NCBI GenBank assembly: GCA_000336895.1
Contig: AOLX01000017.1
Coordinates: 180,649 to 244,648, forward strand
Reading direction: 5' to 3'
DNA length: 64,000 nucleotides
Origin: Haloarcula argentinensis DSM 12282
Lineage (GTDB): Archaea > Halobacteriota > Halobacteria > Halobacteriales > Haloarculaceae
The translations under genes and the position numbers were made by a program. The notes beneath the pieces were generated by a model that did not search any database, was not told the origin of the DNA, and saw nothing but the letters and a program-made list of their open reading frames with translations. Positions 53,100 to 62,705 of the stretch are shown piece by piece (positions within the stretch are counted from its first letter, which is position 1; each line of letters opens with the position of its first letter).

Positions 53100-53863
53100 T
53101 GCTCGATGTCACGGCCGTATCACACGCCTACGGAGATGGCGACGTGTTCCGGGACCTCTCAATCGGGATCGAACCCGGCGAGGTCGTTGCCGTCATCGGC
53201 CCGTCCGGCGTCGGGAAGACGACGCTGCTTCGGCTGCTCGCGTTCTCACTGGAACCGGACGAGGGAACCATCGCCTTCGACGACACGGACGTGTGGGCCG
53301 TCGACGAAGCGACACGGCTCTCGCTGCGTCGGCGTATCGGCATGGTGTTTCAGGAAGCGAGCCTGTTCGACGCGCCGGTCGCTCGCAACGTTGAATACGG
53401 GCTTCGAATCCGCAGGTCGTGGACAGCCAGACTGCAGCGCGAACTCCAGTCCATAGTTCGCTCGAACGGCACCGCGGAGGCCGTTCACGAGGCCCTCGAC
53501 GTCGTCGGGCTGACCGAGAAGATGGACCAGCACGCGGATTCGCTCTCGGGCGGCGAGGCCCAGCGGGTGTCGTTCGCCCGCGCGCTGGCCTACGACCCGG
53601 ACCTGCTGTTACTCGACGAACCGACATCTGATCTGGACCCACGGAACACTGCAGTTATCGAGGACGCGATTGCCGAGGCCCGGAACCGGGGTATCGGTGT
53701 CGTGGTGGCGACACACGACATGCATCAGGCGGAGCGGGTCGCAGACCGGGTTGCAGTGCTACTCGACGAGCAGATAACCGAAATAGCCCCGACAGAAGTG
53801 GTTTTCCAGAACCCGTCGGACCACCGCACCCAGAAGTTCATCTCCGGAGAGCTGGTCTACTGA
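53099..53863 (+). CDS. tupC: Tungstate ABC transporter ATP-binding protein
   Basis: A 254-residue ATPase. Walker A GPSGVGKT is at 34-41, the Q-loop at MVFQEASLF, the signature LSGGEAQR near 148, Walker B LLLLDEPTSDLD near 170 and the switch His in VATHDMHQ. It has no TOBE domain of its own, but a separate TOBE-containing regulator gene follows 81 bases downstream. It shares one base with the permease gene. Confidence 0.93.
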   Translation: MLDVTAVSHAYGDGDVFRDLSIGIEPGEVVAVIGPSGVGKTTLLRLLAFSLEPDEGTIAFDDTDVWAVDEATRLSLRRRIGMVFQEASLFDAPVARNVEYGLRIRRSWTARLQRELQSIVRSNGTAEAVHEALDVVGLTEKMDQHADSLSGGEAQRVSFARALAYDPDLLLLDEPTSDLDPRNTAVIEDAIAEARNRGIGVVVATHDMHQAERVADRVAVLLDEQITEIAPTEVVFQNPSDHRTQKFISGELVY

Positions 53864-53944
53864 CCGCTTCATACCCCACTCCGATCACCGGTGGTAGGGC
53901 TGGTCGGCGGCAATGCCTTTATCCGGGAACGACATTGTCAAGAT

Positions 53945-54673
53945 ATGGACGCGACTGCGGACGTCGAAGTGCAACTGGAGCAGGGCGACGTGGCGCTGAC
54001 CGCCCGCGACCGGACGCTCCTGCAAGCGGTCGCCGCCCACGGGTCACTGAACGCCGCCGCCGACGCGCTGGGCCGGTCGTACGCGCACGCCCAGCGCCGC
54101 ATCGTGGAACTCGAAGACGCGTTTGGTCCGCTGGTCGACCGCAGTCGCGGTGGTAGCGGGGGCGGCGGCAGCGAACTGACGACCGCTGCCGAGCAACTGC
54201 TGGCCCGCTTTCAGCGACTGCAAGCCGAGTTCGACGGGGTGGCAACGACAGCGGAGACAGTCCTCCAGGGGACGGTCGTGGACCGGGACGGCGAACTGGC
54301 GACCGTCGAGACGCCGCCGGGGACGGTCCAGGCCATCGTCGACACCAAAGCGGGCCCCGGTGACGCGGTGGAAGTCGGCATCCGCGCCGATACGGTGACG
54401 CTGAACGCGCCGCACGAAGCTCCCGAACCAGCGGGGACGAGTGCGAGAAATCAGTTCGTCGGCAGCGTCGAGCGTATCGAGAAGGGGACCTCTATCGCGC
54501 TGGTCGCACTGGCAGTCGACCCGGACATGACGCTGTCGGCGCTGGTGACTGACACGAGCCTCGATAAACTCGACATCACCACAGGCGCGGAGCTTGTCGC
54601 CTCGTTCAAAGCAACCGCAACCGTCGGCGTCATTCCCGCTATCGAACAGTCGGGGCCGGATGAGTCATCGTAA
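53945..54673 (+). CDS. ModE-like transcriptional regulator with TOBE domain
   Basis: A 242-residue regulator. The N-terminal winged helix is of the LysR/ModE type (ARDRTLLQAVAAHGSLNAAADALGRSYAHAQRRI), and the C-terminal part (about 105-240) resembles oxyanion-binding TOBE (Mop) domains: NQFVGSVERIEKGTSIALVALAV and GAELVASFKATATVGVI. ModE represses molybdate and tungstate uptake when the anion is abundant. The ATG at 53945 has a TTTA element 27 bases before it. It sits right after tupABC, its likely target. Confidence 0.87.
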   Translation: MDATADVEVQLEQGDVALTARDRTLLQAVAAHGSLNAAADALGRSYAHAQRRIVELEDAFGPLVDRSRGGSGGGGSELTTAAEQLLARFQRLQAEFDGVATTAETVLQGTVVDRDGELATVETPPGTVQAIVDTKAGPGDAVEVGIRADTVTLNAPHEAPEPAGTSARNQFVGSVERIEKGTSIALVALAVDPDMTLSALVTDTSLDKLDITTGAELVASFKATATVGVIPAIEQSGPDESS

Positions 54674-54705
54674 GCAAGTGGCACGAGGTGGCACCAGAAG
54701 TAGCC

Positions 54706-54867
54706 TCAGAGACCCCAGCCGGACGGCAGCAGGTCGGATTGGCAGGCACTGCAGGCGACCATGCCATCGTCGTCGATACACTGCCGCCGTTCACCGCACA
54801 GGTCACATTCCGTGACTGTCCCGCGTGTATTGAAACTGCGCCTGTCCTGGTCACCGTTCGGGGTCAT
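54706..54867 (-). CDS. Small zinc-finger-like protein
   Basis: A 53-residue protein with two CxxC pairs, CDLCG and CSACQ, about 19 residues apart, likely to hold one zinc ion. The ATG at 54867 follows an AT-rich element; a longer frame from 54921 is less likely. It overlaps nothing and lies between the ModE-like gene and raSEA. Function unknown. Confidence 0.6.
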   Translation of the reverse strand: MTPNGDQDRRSFNTRGTVTECDLCGERRQCIDDDGMVACSACQSDLLPSGWGL

Positions 54868-54944
54868 ATCGAACAGTATTATGCGCGAAAGACGGATAAG
54901 CATTGGTCGACAGCCCGTCACACGGTCTCTAGTGCTCGAAGTCC

Positions 54945-56021
54945 CTACCGAGCGAGCGGGAGCGAGTAGCTACGCTCGCGTTCGATGACGGCGTCCCACG
55001 TCGCCTCGCACTCGCAGCTCACCTGCTCAAACACCGCCGGGTCCTGCCGGAGGTCGAAGTCCTTGATAGCGCGCTGGACTTTGTCGTCACATTCGCCGCA
55101 GTTGTGCGGGCCGCGGTCGCTGCCGTGGCCAACCGGGTCCGAGACGACGATGACATCCTCGTCCGCGGTCGACTCCAGCACCTCGGCGACTGACCAGAGC
55201 CACGGCGGCCGGTAGCCGCCGTCGTGGTACAGTTCCTCGACCATCGTGTAGCGCTGGACGTTACAGGGGTTCATCGAGACGGTGTGACAGCCGTCGACGG
55301 CCGCACAGCGTCGCACCGACCGCTTCATATCCTCGACGGCCTCGGCTTCGGAGAGGAACGGCGGCTTCATCAGGAGGTACGCCTTGACGCCGGCACCGGC
55401 GGCCTGCGCCGCCTCGGAGGCCGCCTCGAAGTCGGCAAAGTCGAAGTACTTGTTCACGCAATCGTGGCGGACGCGGTCGGTCGCTGTCTCCAGCCCGACG
55501 GCTACGTCCGTCTCCAGGCCCACATCGACGAAGTCGCCGACCGTCTCCTCGTCGACGAAGTCCGGCAGCGACTCGACGACGATACGCTCGCGGTCGGCGA
55601 AGGTTTCGGCGATGGCCTGACGGGTTTCCGCCGGCACCTCGCGCTCGTCGAGGAAGCTCCCCGAGGTGTAGATCTTGATGAGACCGCTCTGTTCGTCACT
55701 GTTCTCCGCCTCGTGATCCAGGCAGTGCTGAATCTGGGCCATGAGGTCTTCGTGGGCGACGGTCCCGCCCTCGACGCTCTCGGCGACGTAGCCACACATC
55801 GTACAGCCGCCGGCGCGCGCCCACCGACAGCCGCCGGTGTTCAGAATGATAGTCAGGCTCTGGTAGACACCATCGGGTGTGTTGTCCTCGTCGAGCCATA
55901 CACGGGTCGGCTCGCGAGGGTCGTAGGTCGAGTCGTTGCGCGACCGGATGTCACGCATCACGGAGTTGTGGGCGTCCATGCCTTTGCCCTCCTCGTAGAC
56001 CTCGGGACTGGGCTTGCTCAT
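54945..56021 (-). CDS. raSEA: Archaeosine biosynthesis radical SAM protein RaSEA
   Basis: A 358-residue radical SAM enzyme that works with ArcS to turn the lysine-modified preQ0 base at tRNA position 15 into archaeosine. The cluster cysteines are spaced CX7CX2C (C65, C73, C76 in TGGCRWARAGGCTMCGY), a spacing typical of this family and unlike the usual CX3CX2C. A C-terminal NCGEC and SCECE pair may bind zinc. It is on the same strand as arcS and tgtA downstream in the window. Confidence 0.88.
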   Translation of the reverse strand: MSKPSPEVYEEGKGMDAHNSVMRDIRSRNDSTYDPREPTRVWLDEDNTPDGVYQSLTIILNTGGCRWARAGGCTMCGYVAESVEGGTVAHEDLMAQIQHCLDHEAENSDEQSGLIKIYTSGSFLDEREVPAETRQAIAETFADRERIVVESLPDFVDEETVGDFVDVGLETDVAVGLETATDRVRHDCVNKYFDFADFEAASEAAQAAGAGVKAYLLMKPPFLSEAEAVEDMKRSVRRCAAVDGCHTVSMNPCNVQRYTMVEELYHDGGYRPPWLWSVAEVLESTADEDVIVVSDPVGHGSDRGPHNCGECDDKVQRAIKDFDLRQDPAVFEQVSCECEATWDAVIERERSYSLPLAR

Positions 56022-56059
56022 TGGGGCGAGGTAGCCGATGAGCGCGTAAAGCCGCTTCG

Positions 56060-56467
56060 TTACTGCCGGGATTGTGGGCCGGTTTGGTCGGAAAGTGCGC
56101 CGATTCGGTGGGCCACGAGCCACGCCACCCCGGCCAGCGCAGCCCCGACGGAGTTAGCGAAGAAATCAGCGCCGCTCGTCCCGCGCGAGGGGACGAAACC
56201 CTGAACCAATTCCACACCAGCCCCGTAGCAGATAGCGAGTGTCACGAGTGCTGCAACTGTGGTCGCATCGCGGGCGCGCTGTCCCCACGCGAGCAGTACT
56301 GCCAGTGTCCCGTAACTCGCCGCGTGAACCCACTTATCTAGCGCGAAACCGAGGAGCGTGGGGACCTGCTCGCTCACCCCTTCGGGAACCGGGAGAAGCG
56401 ACGTGACCAGTACCAACAGTGAAAAGCCGACCGCAGGGAGGTAGCGGCGGAACCCCGATACGTCCAT
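56060..56467 (-). CDS. VanZ family membrane protein
   Basis: A 135-residue protein with four predicted helices and the VanZ-like features DKWVHAASYGTLAVLL near 44 and ELVQGFVPSRGTSGADFFANSVGA near 88. VanZ proteins confer low-level teicoplanin resistance in bacteria by an unknown mechanism; in archaea, which lack murein, the role must differ. It sits between raSEA and arcS on the same strand, probably by chance. The start at 56467 opens with MDVSGFRR. Confidence 0.82.
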   Translation of the reverse strand: MDVSGFRRYLPAVGFSLLVLVTSLLPVPEGVSEQVPTLLGFALDKWVHAASYGTLAVLLAWGQRARDATTVAALVTLAICYGAGVELVQGFVPSRGTSGADFFANSVGAALAGVAWLVAHRIGALSDQTGPQSRQ

Positions 56468-56540
56468 AGTGGCGGTTCTTCCGTTCGATAAATAAGTCGC
56501 GTGGTCAGGCGACAGCAGTACCCGACACCAGCGGAGCGAC

Positions 56541-58328
56541 CTACTGCTCGTCGACGTGACGCATCTGGACGGCGATACCCCGCGTCGAGGACTGCATCTC
56601 CGGGCCACTCATCTGGGCGCGACCGACACCGAAGGCCGCGTCGCCCTGAATCACCACGTCGTCGCCGACGCGGATATCGTCGCTGGCGTCGGTGATACCC
56701 GGCGCCAGCACCGATCCGTGGGGGACAAACGGTTCGATCTCGACGGTTTTCGTCGGCACGTCGCTCTCGACCCAGCGACGTGCCCCGACGGTGGTCAGCG
56801 AGAGCACGCCGTACTGCTGGGCCAGCGCCGCCAACTGCTCCCCGTCGGCGTCGTCGGCGCGCAGTTGTGGATACCGGCCCTGCGTCGAGAGGTCGTCGAA
56901 CAGTTCGTCGCCCGCGCCTTCGCCAAACTGGTAGTCGGCGACGGCGCGGATAGTGTTGTGTTCGCGTTCCCGTTTCGGATAGCGGTCCCAGCCCTCCAGT
57001 TCGGCAGCGAGGTTCCCCAGCGAATCCGCCGTCGTCGGGTGGTCGGTGACCGTGTAGGTAAACTCCTGTCCCAGCGAATCGGCTACGCGCTCGCAGATGT
57101 CGCGGTAGCCTTCGCCGGGTACGTGGGCAATAATCTCTGGGTAGTCAGTGCCTTCTAAATAGCGTTCGAGCACGCGGCTGACGAACTCGATCTCGGTGGC
57201 GGTCCAGTTGCCCGTGACGACGGAGTCGTAGTGCTGGGCTGGGTAGGTGAGTTCGAGTTCCTGTGGCACGACGCCGATGGGCGAGGTCATCGAGACGACG
57301 TGGGCGCGCCACTTGATGGCGTCGTGGTACTGTTTGTGGCTCTGTGAGTCGCTGTAGGGCTTGCGTGCGGAGCAGGGGACCAGCACGAGCGGCCGGTCGT
57401 CGAAACGCGGCACGTAGCGGTCGGTGACCCGCTCGGCGAAGCGCTGAATCTCGACCCGGCGGAGCGAGTCGTCACTGGCCGCCGAGAGGTCGGCCCGCCG
57501 AATGAGCGGTGTTCGCTCCTCAAGATAGCTGTACTGCTGGTCCAGTCGGCGGAAGGTCGCAGTGAGCCAGTTGTCCTGCCTGGCCTGGCCCTCAATGTAG
57601 TCCCGGAGACGACCGTCGCGGATACGGCGGCGGACGCGCCGGAGTTCAGCAGCGAGCGCGTTGACGTTATGTTCGACACAGTCCTGGCGGTCGAACTCCT
57701 CGCGTGGCTGCTGGCAAGCTGGGCACGCACACGGGAGTTCGTCGAGGTCTTCGAGGAAGTACGCCTCGTCAGTCGTGAGATACCGGCCCTCGGTCCCGCG
57801 GACGACGGCGCGGTCGGGGTCCACGAGGTCCACACCGGCGTAGACGAGCGTCGCGACGTTTCGCGGCGTGGCGACGCCGGGCAAGTAGAGCGCGGTGTCT
57901 GCGGGGATACGCTCCCGGACAGTGGTGACGGCGTCGACGAACGCTGACGCGTGCCCGACGTAGCCGGGCGCACCGGCGAGCACGTAGGCGTCACTGCTGT
58001 GGTCGGTCGCAGTATCGGGCGAGATAACGGCTGCACTCGGGAACGTGACATCTGGATAGTCGACAGCGAAGGCCTCGGCGACCTCGTCCGGGGTGCCGGC
58101 GGGGAGTCCTCGGTGGGGCAATACGGTGAGCAGCGACTCGTCACCGTCTGGGGCGTCTCGCTCGGTGGACCAGCGGCTTCCAGCATCATCAAGGACATGT
58201 CGACAGTTGCCCGGCGTCTCGGTGTCCACGTCGTCGACCAGCGCCGGCGTCGTCACGGAGTCGACGAGGCGTAACTCACCCACTCGCGCGGCGCTGTCGC
58301 GCTCGTGGACCTCGAAGTAGTCGGTCAT
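56541..58328 (-). CDS. arcS: Archaeosine synthase ArcS
   Basis: A 595-residue enzyme of the tRNA-guanine transglycosylase superfamily that attaches lysine to preQ0 in tRNA; RaSEA then completes archaeosine. The TGT-like domain fills the first part. A cysteine cluster CACPACQQP near 199 may bind zinc. The block VPCSARKPYSDSQSHKQYH near 318 is specific to ArcS. The C-terminal PUA RNA-binding domain has GDDVVIQGDAAFGVGRAQMS near 555. Full length; expressed with raSEA on one strand. Confidence 0.92.
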   Translation of the reverse strand: MTDYFEVHERDSAARVGELRLVDSVTTPALVDDVDTETPGNCRHVLDDAGSRWSTERDAPDGDESLLTVLPHRGLPAGTPDEVAEAFAVDYPDVTFPSAAVISPDTATDHSSDAYVLAGAPGYVGHASAFVDAVTTVRERIPADTALYLPGVATPRNVATLVYAGVDLVDPDRAVVRGTEGRYLTTDEAYFLEDLDELPCACPACQQPREEFDRQDCVEHNVNALAAELRRVRRRIRDGRLRDYIEGQARQDNWLTATFRRLDQQYSYLEERTPLIRRADLSAASDDSLRRVEIQRFAERVTDRYVPRFDDRPLVLVPCSARKPYSDSQSHKQYHDAIKWRAHVVSMTSPIGVVPQELELTYPAQHYDSVVTGNWTATEIEFVSRVLERYLEGTDYPEIIAHVPGEGYRDICERVADSLGQEFTYTVTDHPTTADSLGNLAAELEGWDRYPKREREHNTIRAVADYQFGEGAGDELFDDLSTQGRYPQLRADDADGEQLAALAQQYGVLSLTTVGARRWVESDVPTKTVEIEPFVPHGSVLAPGITDASDDIRVGDDVVIQGDAAFGVGRAQMSGPEMQSSTRGIAVQMRHVDEQ

Positions 58329-58523
58329 GCAATGGCGTCAGCCACGCGCGACCAACTATCTTGCCTTTGTGCCAGCAACGGGTACAGTGGCGACGGAGGG
58401 GTGTTTTGGCACCACCGCAGCCTGTTATAGTCGATAGCTATCCGCTTGTGGTTGTCGCGAACCGGGCGCTATCCGCTGATTAGCTGGACCCTAACTAAAT
58501 CTATCGAGGGTGACTGACTACCT

Positions 58524-59846
58524 GTGCAGCGACAGACACGACGAGGCGTGTTGCTCGCCCTCTCGGGGACAGCCGCAACGCTGGGGGGCTGTTCGACCGG
58601 CCTCACCTCAGGAGATCCTGGTGCGAGGGCCGCGTCAGACGAGACGGAGCCGACACCGACGGAACAGGTATCGGAGTCGACAACGGAAAGCAGGCCCGCG
58701 ATGTTCGTCCATCTCGACACACTAGCTGCGATACAGTCCCGTGTCGAGAACGGCGACAACCCGTGGACAGGGGCCCACGAGGCCTTCATGGACGATGTCC
58801 GTGACGCGATGGCAGCGGACTCGGAGAGTGTCACAGACAACGGCGACGGTCACGAGTTCAAGACGAAAGGGCCGAAAGACCCAGCGGAACGTAAGGACTA
58901 CGTCGCCGCCATCAGGACGGGGGACCGGATCCGTGACCTCGGCCTCGCCTATCAGTACACCGGCGCGGACCAGTACGCCGAGAAAGCTATCGAACTGCTT
59001 GACCACTGGTTCCTGCGTTCGAAGACCTACATGGCGCCCGTCAAAACGAACAGCATCGAACAGTACATCACACTCCCCAAAATGTGGTGGGGTGCGGAAC
59101 TCGTTCGCGGCCACAAGGCGTGGAACGACGACGGCGTCGGCACGGAGGCTGATCTGCAGGAGTGGGTCCGGACCTTCCTGAACGACGTGGGTCATAATAT
59201 TCCGACCGAAATGGGGCAGCAGAATATCTTCAACTGGCAGGAGATGACCCACGCCGCTGGAGCCGTGTATCTCCGAGACTGGGACCGGTTCCGAAAGGCC
59301 ATGCAACGGAACCGTGAGACCGGCTTCAATCAACTCCGCGAGGACGGCCTGCTGAAAAACGAGATCATTCGCGCGTCGAGCCTAGCGTACTCGCTGTATG
59401 CGGCGAAGGCGCTGCTCACCGCCGCGGAACTCAGCCGACTCTATGCCGACAAACTCGATGGTCCCACGCTGTACGAGTACCAGAAGTTCGACGGCGACAG
59501 AGGGGCGATCGAGCGGATTCTCGACGCCCACGCGCCATACGTGGGTGACCCAGAGGCCTGGGAAGCGATGGGCGAGGGCGACCCCGACCGGTTCGTCAAC
59601 AATGACGGCTTCCCCGCCAGAAAGCAGGAATCGGCGTCCTCGCTGTACGAGGTGGCCTACTCGTACTACGAGAAAGACGCGTATCTGGAAGCGCTCAAAC
59701 AGAGCGGACAGCCGGTGAAGAACGTCCCGACATACGTCTCAGCGCAGCAGGCGGCAATTGACAACCCCGACCGGCCGCATCGGGACGAACGCGTTCTCGG
59801 CTGGACGACATTCACACACGGTGAACGGTTCCGGCTGGACGTGTAA
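58524..59846 (+). CDS. Alginate lyase family lipoprotein
   Basis: A 440-residue exported protein. The N-terminus shows a Tat motif (RQTRRGVLLALS) and a lipobox at C23 (TLGGC), then a Thr/Glu-rich linker. The domain from residue 55 is an alpha/alpha-barrel of the alginate lyase superfamily (MFVHLDTLAAIQSRV, then KTNSIEQYITLPKMWWG and FNWQEMTHAAGAVYLRD). It may cut uronate polysaccharides outside the cell. The GTG at 58524 is chosen because a CTAAATCT box lies 27 bases before it. Confidence 0.8.
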   Translation: MQRQTRRGVLLALSGTAATLGGCSTGLTSGDPGARAASDETEPTPTEQVSESTTESRPAMFVHLDTLAAIQSRVENGDNPWTGAHEAFMDDVRDAMAADSESVTDNGDGHEFKTKGPKDPAERKDYVAAIRTGDRIRDLGLAYQYTGADQYAEKAIELLDHWFLRSKTYMAPVKTNSIEQYITLPKMWWGAELVRGHKAWNDDGVGTEADLQEWVRTFLNDVGHNIPTEMGQQNIFNWQEMTHAAGAVYLRDWDRFRKAMQRNRETGFNQLREDGLLKNEIIRASSLAYSLYAAKALLTAAELSRLYADKLDGPTLYEYQKFDGDRGAIERILDAHAPYVGDPEAWEAMGEGDPDRFVNNDGFPARKQESASSLYEVAYSYYEKDAYLEALKQSGQPVKNVPTYVSAQQAAIDNPDRPHRDERVLGWTTFTHGERFRLDV

Positions 59847-59911
59847 CTGGCGTCGTTCCTGAAGACGCGGTACACCGCCACGCTTTGGATGCTAGCGGCT
59901 TCAGATCCGGT

Positions 59912-60787
59912 ATGGATGTAGTCGTAACCGGTGGCCGGGGAAGTTCCGGTCGCTGGATCGTCGACCGTCTCGCCGAACCGCACGAGGTAACAGTTCTTGA
60001 CCGACAACTGCCGGATAATGGGGGCCATCCGGCTGTCGGGTACCGAGCGCTTGACCTGACAGATGCCGGGGGCGTCTTCGACGCGCTTACTGCCATCGAC
60101 CCGGACGCGGTGGTCCACTGGGCTGCGATCCCGGTCGCCGGGAACCACCCCGGGGTAGACCTGTTCCAGAACAACACACTGGCGGCACATAACGTCCTCT
60201 CAGCGGCCGGCCGTGTCGGCGCTGACGTGGTGCAGGGGTCTTCGGACGGCGCGTACGGCTTCTTTTTCGCCGAGGAGACCCCCGTGCCGGACGAACTCCC
60301 GATCACCGAAGCGCACGCGTGCAGGCCGGAGGACGACTACGGGCTCTCGAAGGTCGTCACAGAGGAGATCGGGAAAACGATTGCCCGTCGGGACGGCGTC
60401 TCTGTGGCGTCGATTCGCCCTTCGTGGATACAGATTCCCGGTGAGTACCCCTGTCGGTCCGAGGACTACGTCGACGACCTCGCGGCTGGGGCGGGCAACT
60501 ACTGGTCGTACGTGGACGTTCGAGACGTGGTCGACCTCGTCGAGGCCGCCCTCACTGCCGAGGTCACGGGGTACGAGGCGTTTAACTGCGTCGGCCCCGA
60601 CAACGCGCTGGGCCGGCCGCTGGCCGAACTCATGCGCGAGCAGTACGGCAGCGTTCCGGATGACTGCACGGTCGAGGGGGACGCCGCAGCGTACTCGACG
60701 GCCAAGGCCACAGCGATGCTTGGCTGGGAGCCGACCCGGTCCTGGCGCGAGGCGGCCGATGCGGACGTGGATGTGCCGACCGTCTGA
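59912..60787 (+). CDS. NAD-dependent epimerase/dehydratase (extended SDR)
   Basis: A 291-residue sugar-nucleotide-type enzyme. The Rossmann loop GGRGSSG is at 7-13, the catalytic Tyr and Lys are Y143 and K147 (YGLSK), and a substrate domain follows. Substrate not predictable. It follows the alginate-lyase-like gene by 65 bases on the same strand, so a shared role in uronate or cell-surface sugar handling is possible. The ATG at 59912 starts at the first strand. Confidence 0.85.
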   Translation: MDVVVTGGRGSSGRWIVDRLAEPHEVTVLDRQLPDNGGHPAVGYRALDLTDAGGVFDALTAIDPDAVVHWAAIPVAGNHPGVDLFQNNTLAAHNVLSAAGRVGADVVQGSSDGAYGFFFAEETPVPDELPITEAHACRPEDDYGLSKVVTEEIGKTIARRDGVSVASIRPSWIQIPGEYPCRSEDYVDDLAAGAGNYWSYVDVRDVVDLVEAALTAEVTGYEAFNCVGPDNALGRPLAELMREQYGSVPDDCTVEGDAAAYSTAKATAMLGWEPTRSWREAADADVDVPTV

Positions 60788-60810
60788 CCAGCGCCGAGAT
60801 AATTGCGCCG

Positions 60811-62283
60811 TCAGTCGCGGGCGTGCAGGTCACGCAGGCGAACGCTATCGGGCACGCGGTCGAGTGCCGTCGCCGGCCAGTCGTCGTGGACCAGCGTGAA
60901 GGACACGTCAGGATGGAGTTCGACCAGTCGTCGGACCCCCGTCGCTGCGGCCTCGTAGGCCGCGCGGTCGGTCCGGTCGGGCGTTTCCGCGGTCAACGGA
61001 TAGGTATCCGCGAGTTCTCGCGGATACGGACCGAACGGGGGCAGAACGCCCCAGCTTTCGTCGTACTGTGCACTGGAACTGCCTTCGGTCAGCAGCACCT
61101 CCTCGCCCTTGACCGGGAGGCGCTCCAGTCGGTTCTGATGGCGTCGGACCTCGGGCCGACGGGCGCTTTCGTTCGAGGTGTAAAAGAACGCGTCTTTCGA
61201 GACCGGGTCAGTGCGTTCGAGTTGCTCGGCGTGGTCGAGCAGCGCGCGGAAGCCGTCGAGCATGGCCGGATGACCGCGGGCGCGGCTGTCGACCAGTTCC
61301 ATGAGGTTGCCCGAGCGAATTGCCTGTTTGACCGTCCGAATCTCGCCGTAGGTGACGTGGAGGTTGTGACGGGCGAGCAGTTCCTCACGCGTGTCGGCGT
61401 CCATCGCGTCGAGCTCCGCCGGCGTGTGGTCGGTACAGACCGGGCAGTGACATGGGAAGTAACTCAGTTCGTCGAGCAGTTCCGTCCCCTGCACCGTGAG
61501 ATACCGGTCGTCGCGGGCGTACAGTGCGTAGGCTGCCGAATCGAACAGGTCACAGCCCAGCGCCGCAGCCATCGCGAACATCATCGGGTGGCCCGCACCA
61601 AACAGGTGGACCGGGCCGACCTCACCCAGCCCGCGCTTGCAGGCCGCGACAACATCTGCAAGGTCAGCGTAACGGTACTCGTTCATCAGCGGGACGACGG
61701 CTCCCAGCGGGAACACGTCAAGTCCAGTCGAGACAGCGTCTGCAGCGGCGCGCTCCCGCAGATCCGGATATGTCGCGCCCTGAACCGGCGCGCTGACGAG
61801 CATCTCGCCGGTGTCGACGGTGGCAGCGTGTTCGAGCCGTTCCTGTGTCGTTTTGAGTTCCTCGGTCGCCCGCTCGCGGTCCACGTCCGGCGGCGTCGGG
61901 ATATCCACCGGCGTGCCGATATCGGAGCCGATCTCGTGCTGGAACTCCAGAATCTCCTCGGTGGTCACGTCGATGTCGCCGTACTCGGCGAGCTGGAAGG
62001 ACCCGGAGTCGGTCATGATAGCCCCATCGAACCCGAGCAGGTCGTGGAGGCCCTGCTCCAACACGGGCTCACGGAGGTCATCGGAGCCGTGCAGGATGTA
62101 GCTGTTCGTGATGAGTATCTCCGCCCCGAACTCCGACGCCAACGTTGCCGGTGCGACCGTCTGGACGTGTGGATTGACCACCGGCAGGATCGTCGGCGTC
62201 TCGACGGTGACGCCGGCCCGTGGCACCGTTAGCTCGCCCAGCCGGCCCGCTGCGTCGTACTGGCGGACCTCGAAATTCGTCAT
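60811..62283 (-). CDS. tgtA: tRNA-guanine(15) transglycosylase (archaeosine)
   Basis: A 490-residue enzyme that replaces guanine at position 15 of archaeal tRNA with preQ0, the step before ArcS and RaSEA. The catalytic Asp is D92 in [14 protein letters not shown]. The nucleophile region CDLFDSAAY is near 244 and the zinc-binding cysteines are C278, C280 and C283 (PCHCPVC). The C-terminal tail has a C2-type linker domain. It is 2.5 kb from arcS on the same strand, separated by two plus-strand genes. Confidence 0.94.
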   Translation of the reverse strand: MTNFEVRQYDAAGRLGELTVPRAGVTVETPTILPVVNPHVQTVAPATLASEFGAEILITNSYILHGSDDLREPVLEQGLHDLLGFDGAIMTDSGSFQLAEYGDIDVTTEEILEFQHEIGSDIGTPVDIPTPPDVDRERATEELKTTQERLEHAATVDTGEMLVSAPVQGATYPDLRERAAADAVSTGLDVFPLGAVVPLMNEYRYADLADVVAACKRGLGEVGPVHLFGAGHPMMFAMAAALGCDLFDSAAYALYARDDRYLTVQGTELLDELSYFPCHCPVCTDHTPAELDAMDADTREELLARHNLHVTYGEIRTVKQAIRSGNLMELVDSRARGHPAMLDGFRALLDHAEQLERTDPVSKDAFFYTSNESARRPEVRRHQNRLERLPVKGEEVLLTEGSSSAQYDESWGVLPPFGPYPRELADTYPLTAETPDRTDRAAYEAAATGVRRLVELHPDVSFTLVHDDWPATALDRVPDSVRLRDLHARD

Positions 62284-62403
62284 TACACGTCGTCATCGGT
62301 CGGTGCGCCTAAGGGTTGTGTTCCCCCGTGGCTGGCCGTTCGTAGCATTCGAAAGCCGATAGCGGCGGTGGAGCCGAGGGACGTGCCGGCCGGCACAGCG
62401 CCG

Positions 62404-62661
62404 CTATTCGTCGGGCTGTTCCGCCCCACCGGGCACCAGTTTCCGCTCGGGCCGGTGGACGGTCCCTGAGTCCTCGTCGGCGACGTACGCCTGTGACGTT
62501 CGGAACATAGCAACCACCTCATCGCGGGACCCGTAGGCGTCCTCGACGAGTCGTTCGAGCAGTTCCGCCCGCGAAATCGGCTGGCCGGTCCGACGGCGGA
62601 CGGCTGCGCGCAGTTTATCCAGCCGGCGTTCAGTCTGTTCGTCGAGTGCAATCGAGGTCAT
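62404..62661 (-). CDS. Small ribbon-helix-helix-like protein
   Basis: An 85-residue protein. The N-terminal SIALDEQTERRLDKLRAAV and SRAELLERLVEDAYG stretches look like a short strand followed by two helices, as in ribbon-helix-helix DNA-binding proteins, but the domain call is tentative. The tail is acidic and polar. It lies between tgtA and a NUDIX gene on the same strand. The start ATG at 62661 is preferred over one at 62685. Confidence 0.6.
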   Translation of the reverse strand: MTSIALDEQTERRLDKLRAAVRRRTGQPISRAELLERLVEDAYGSRDEVVAMFRTSQAYVADEDSGTVHRPERKLVPGGAEQPDE

Positions 62662-62705
62662 GTGTTGGGTGATACCACCCCACAAGGTTTCAAACTATCG
62701 TCAGT

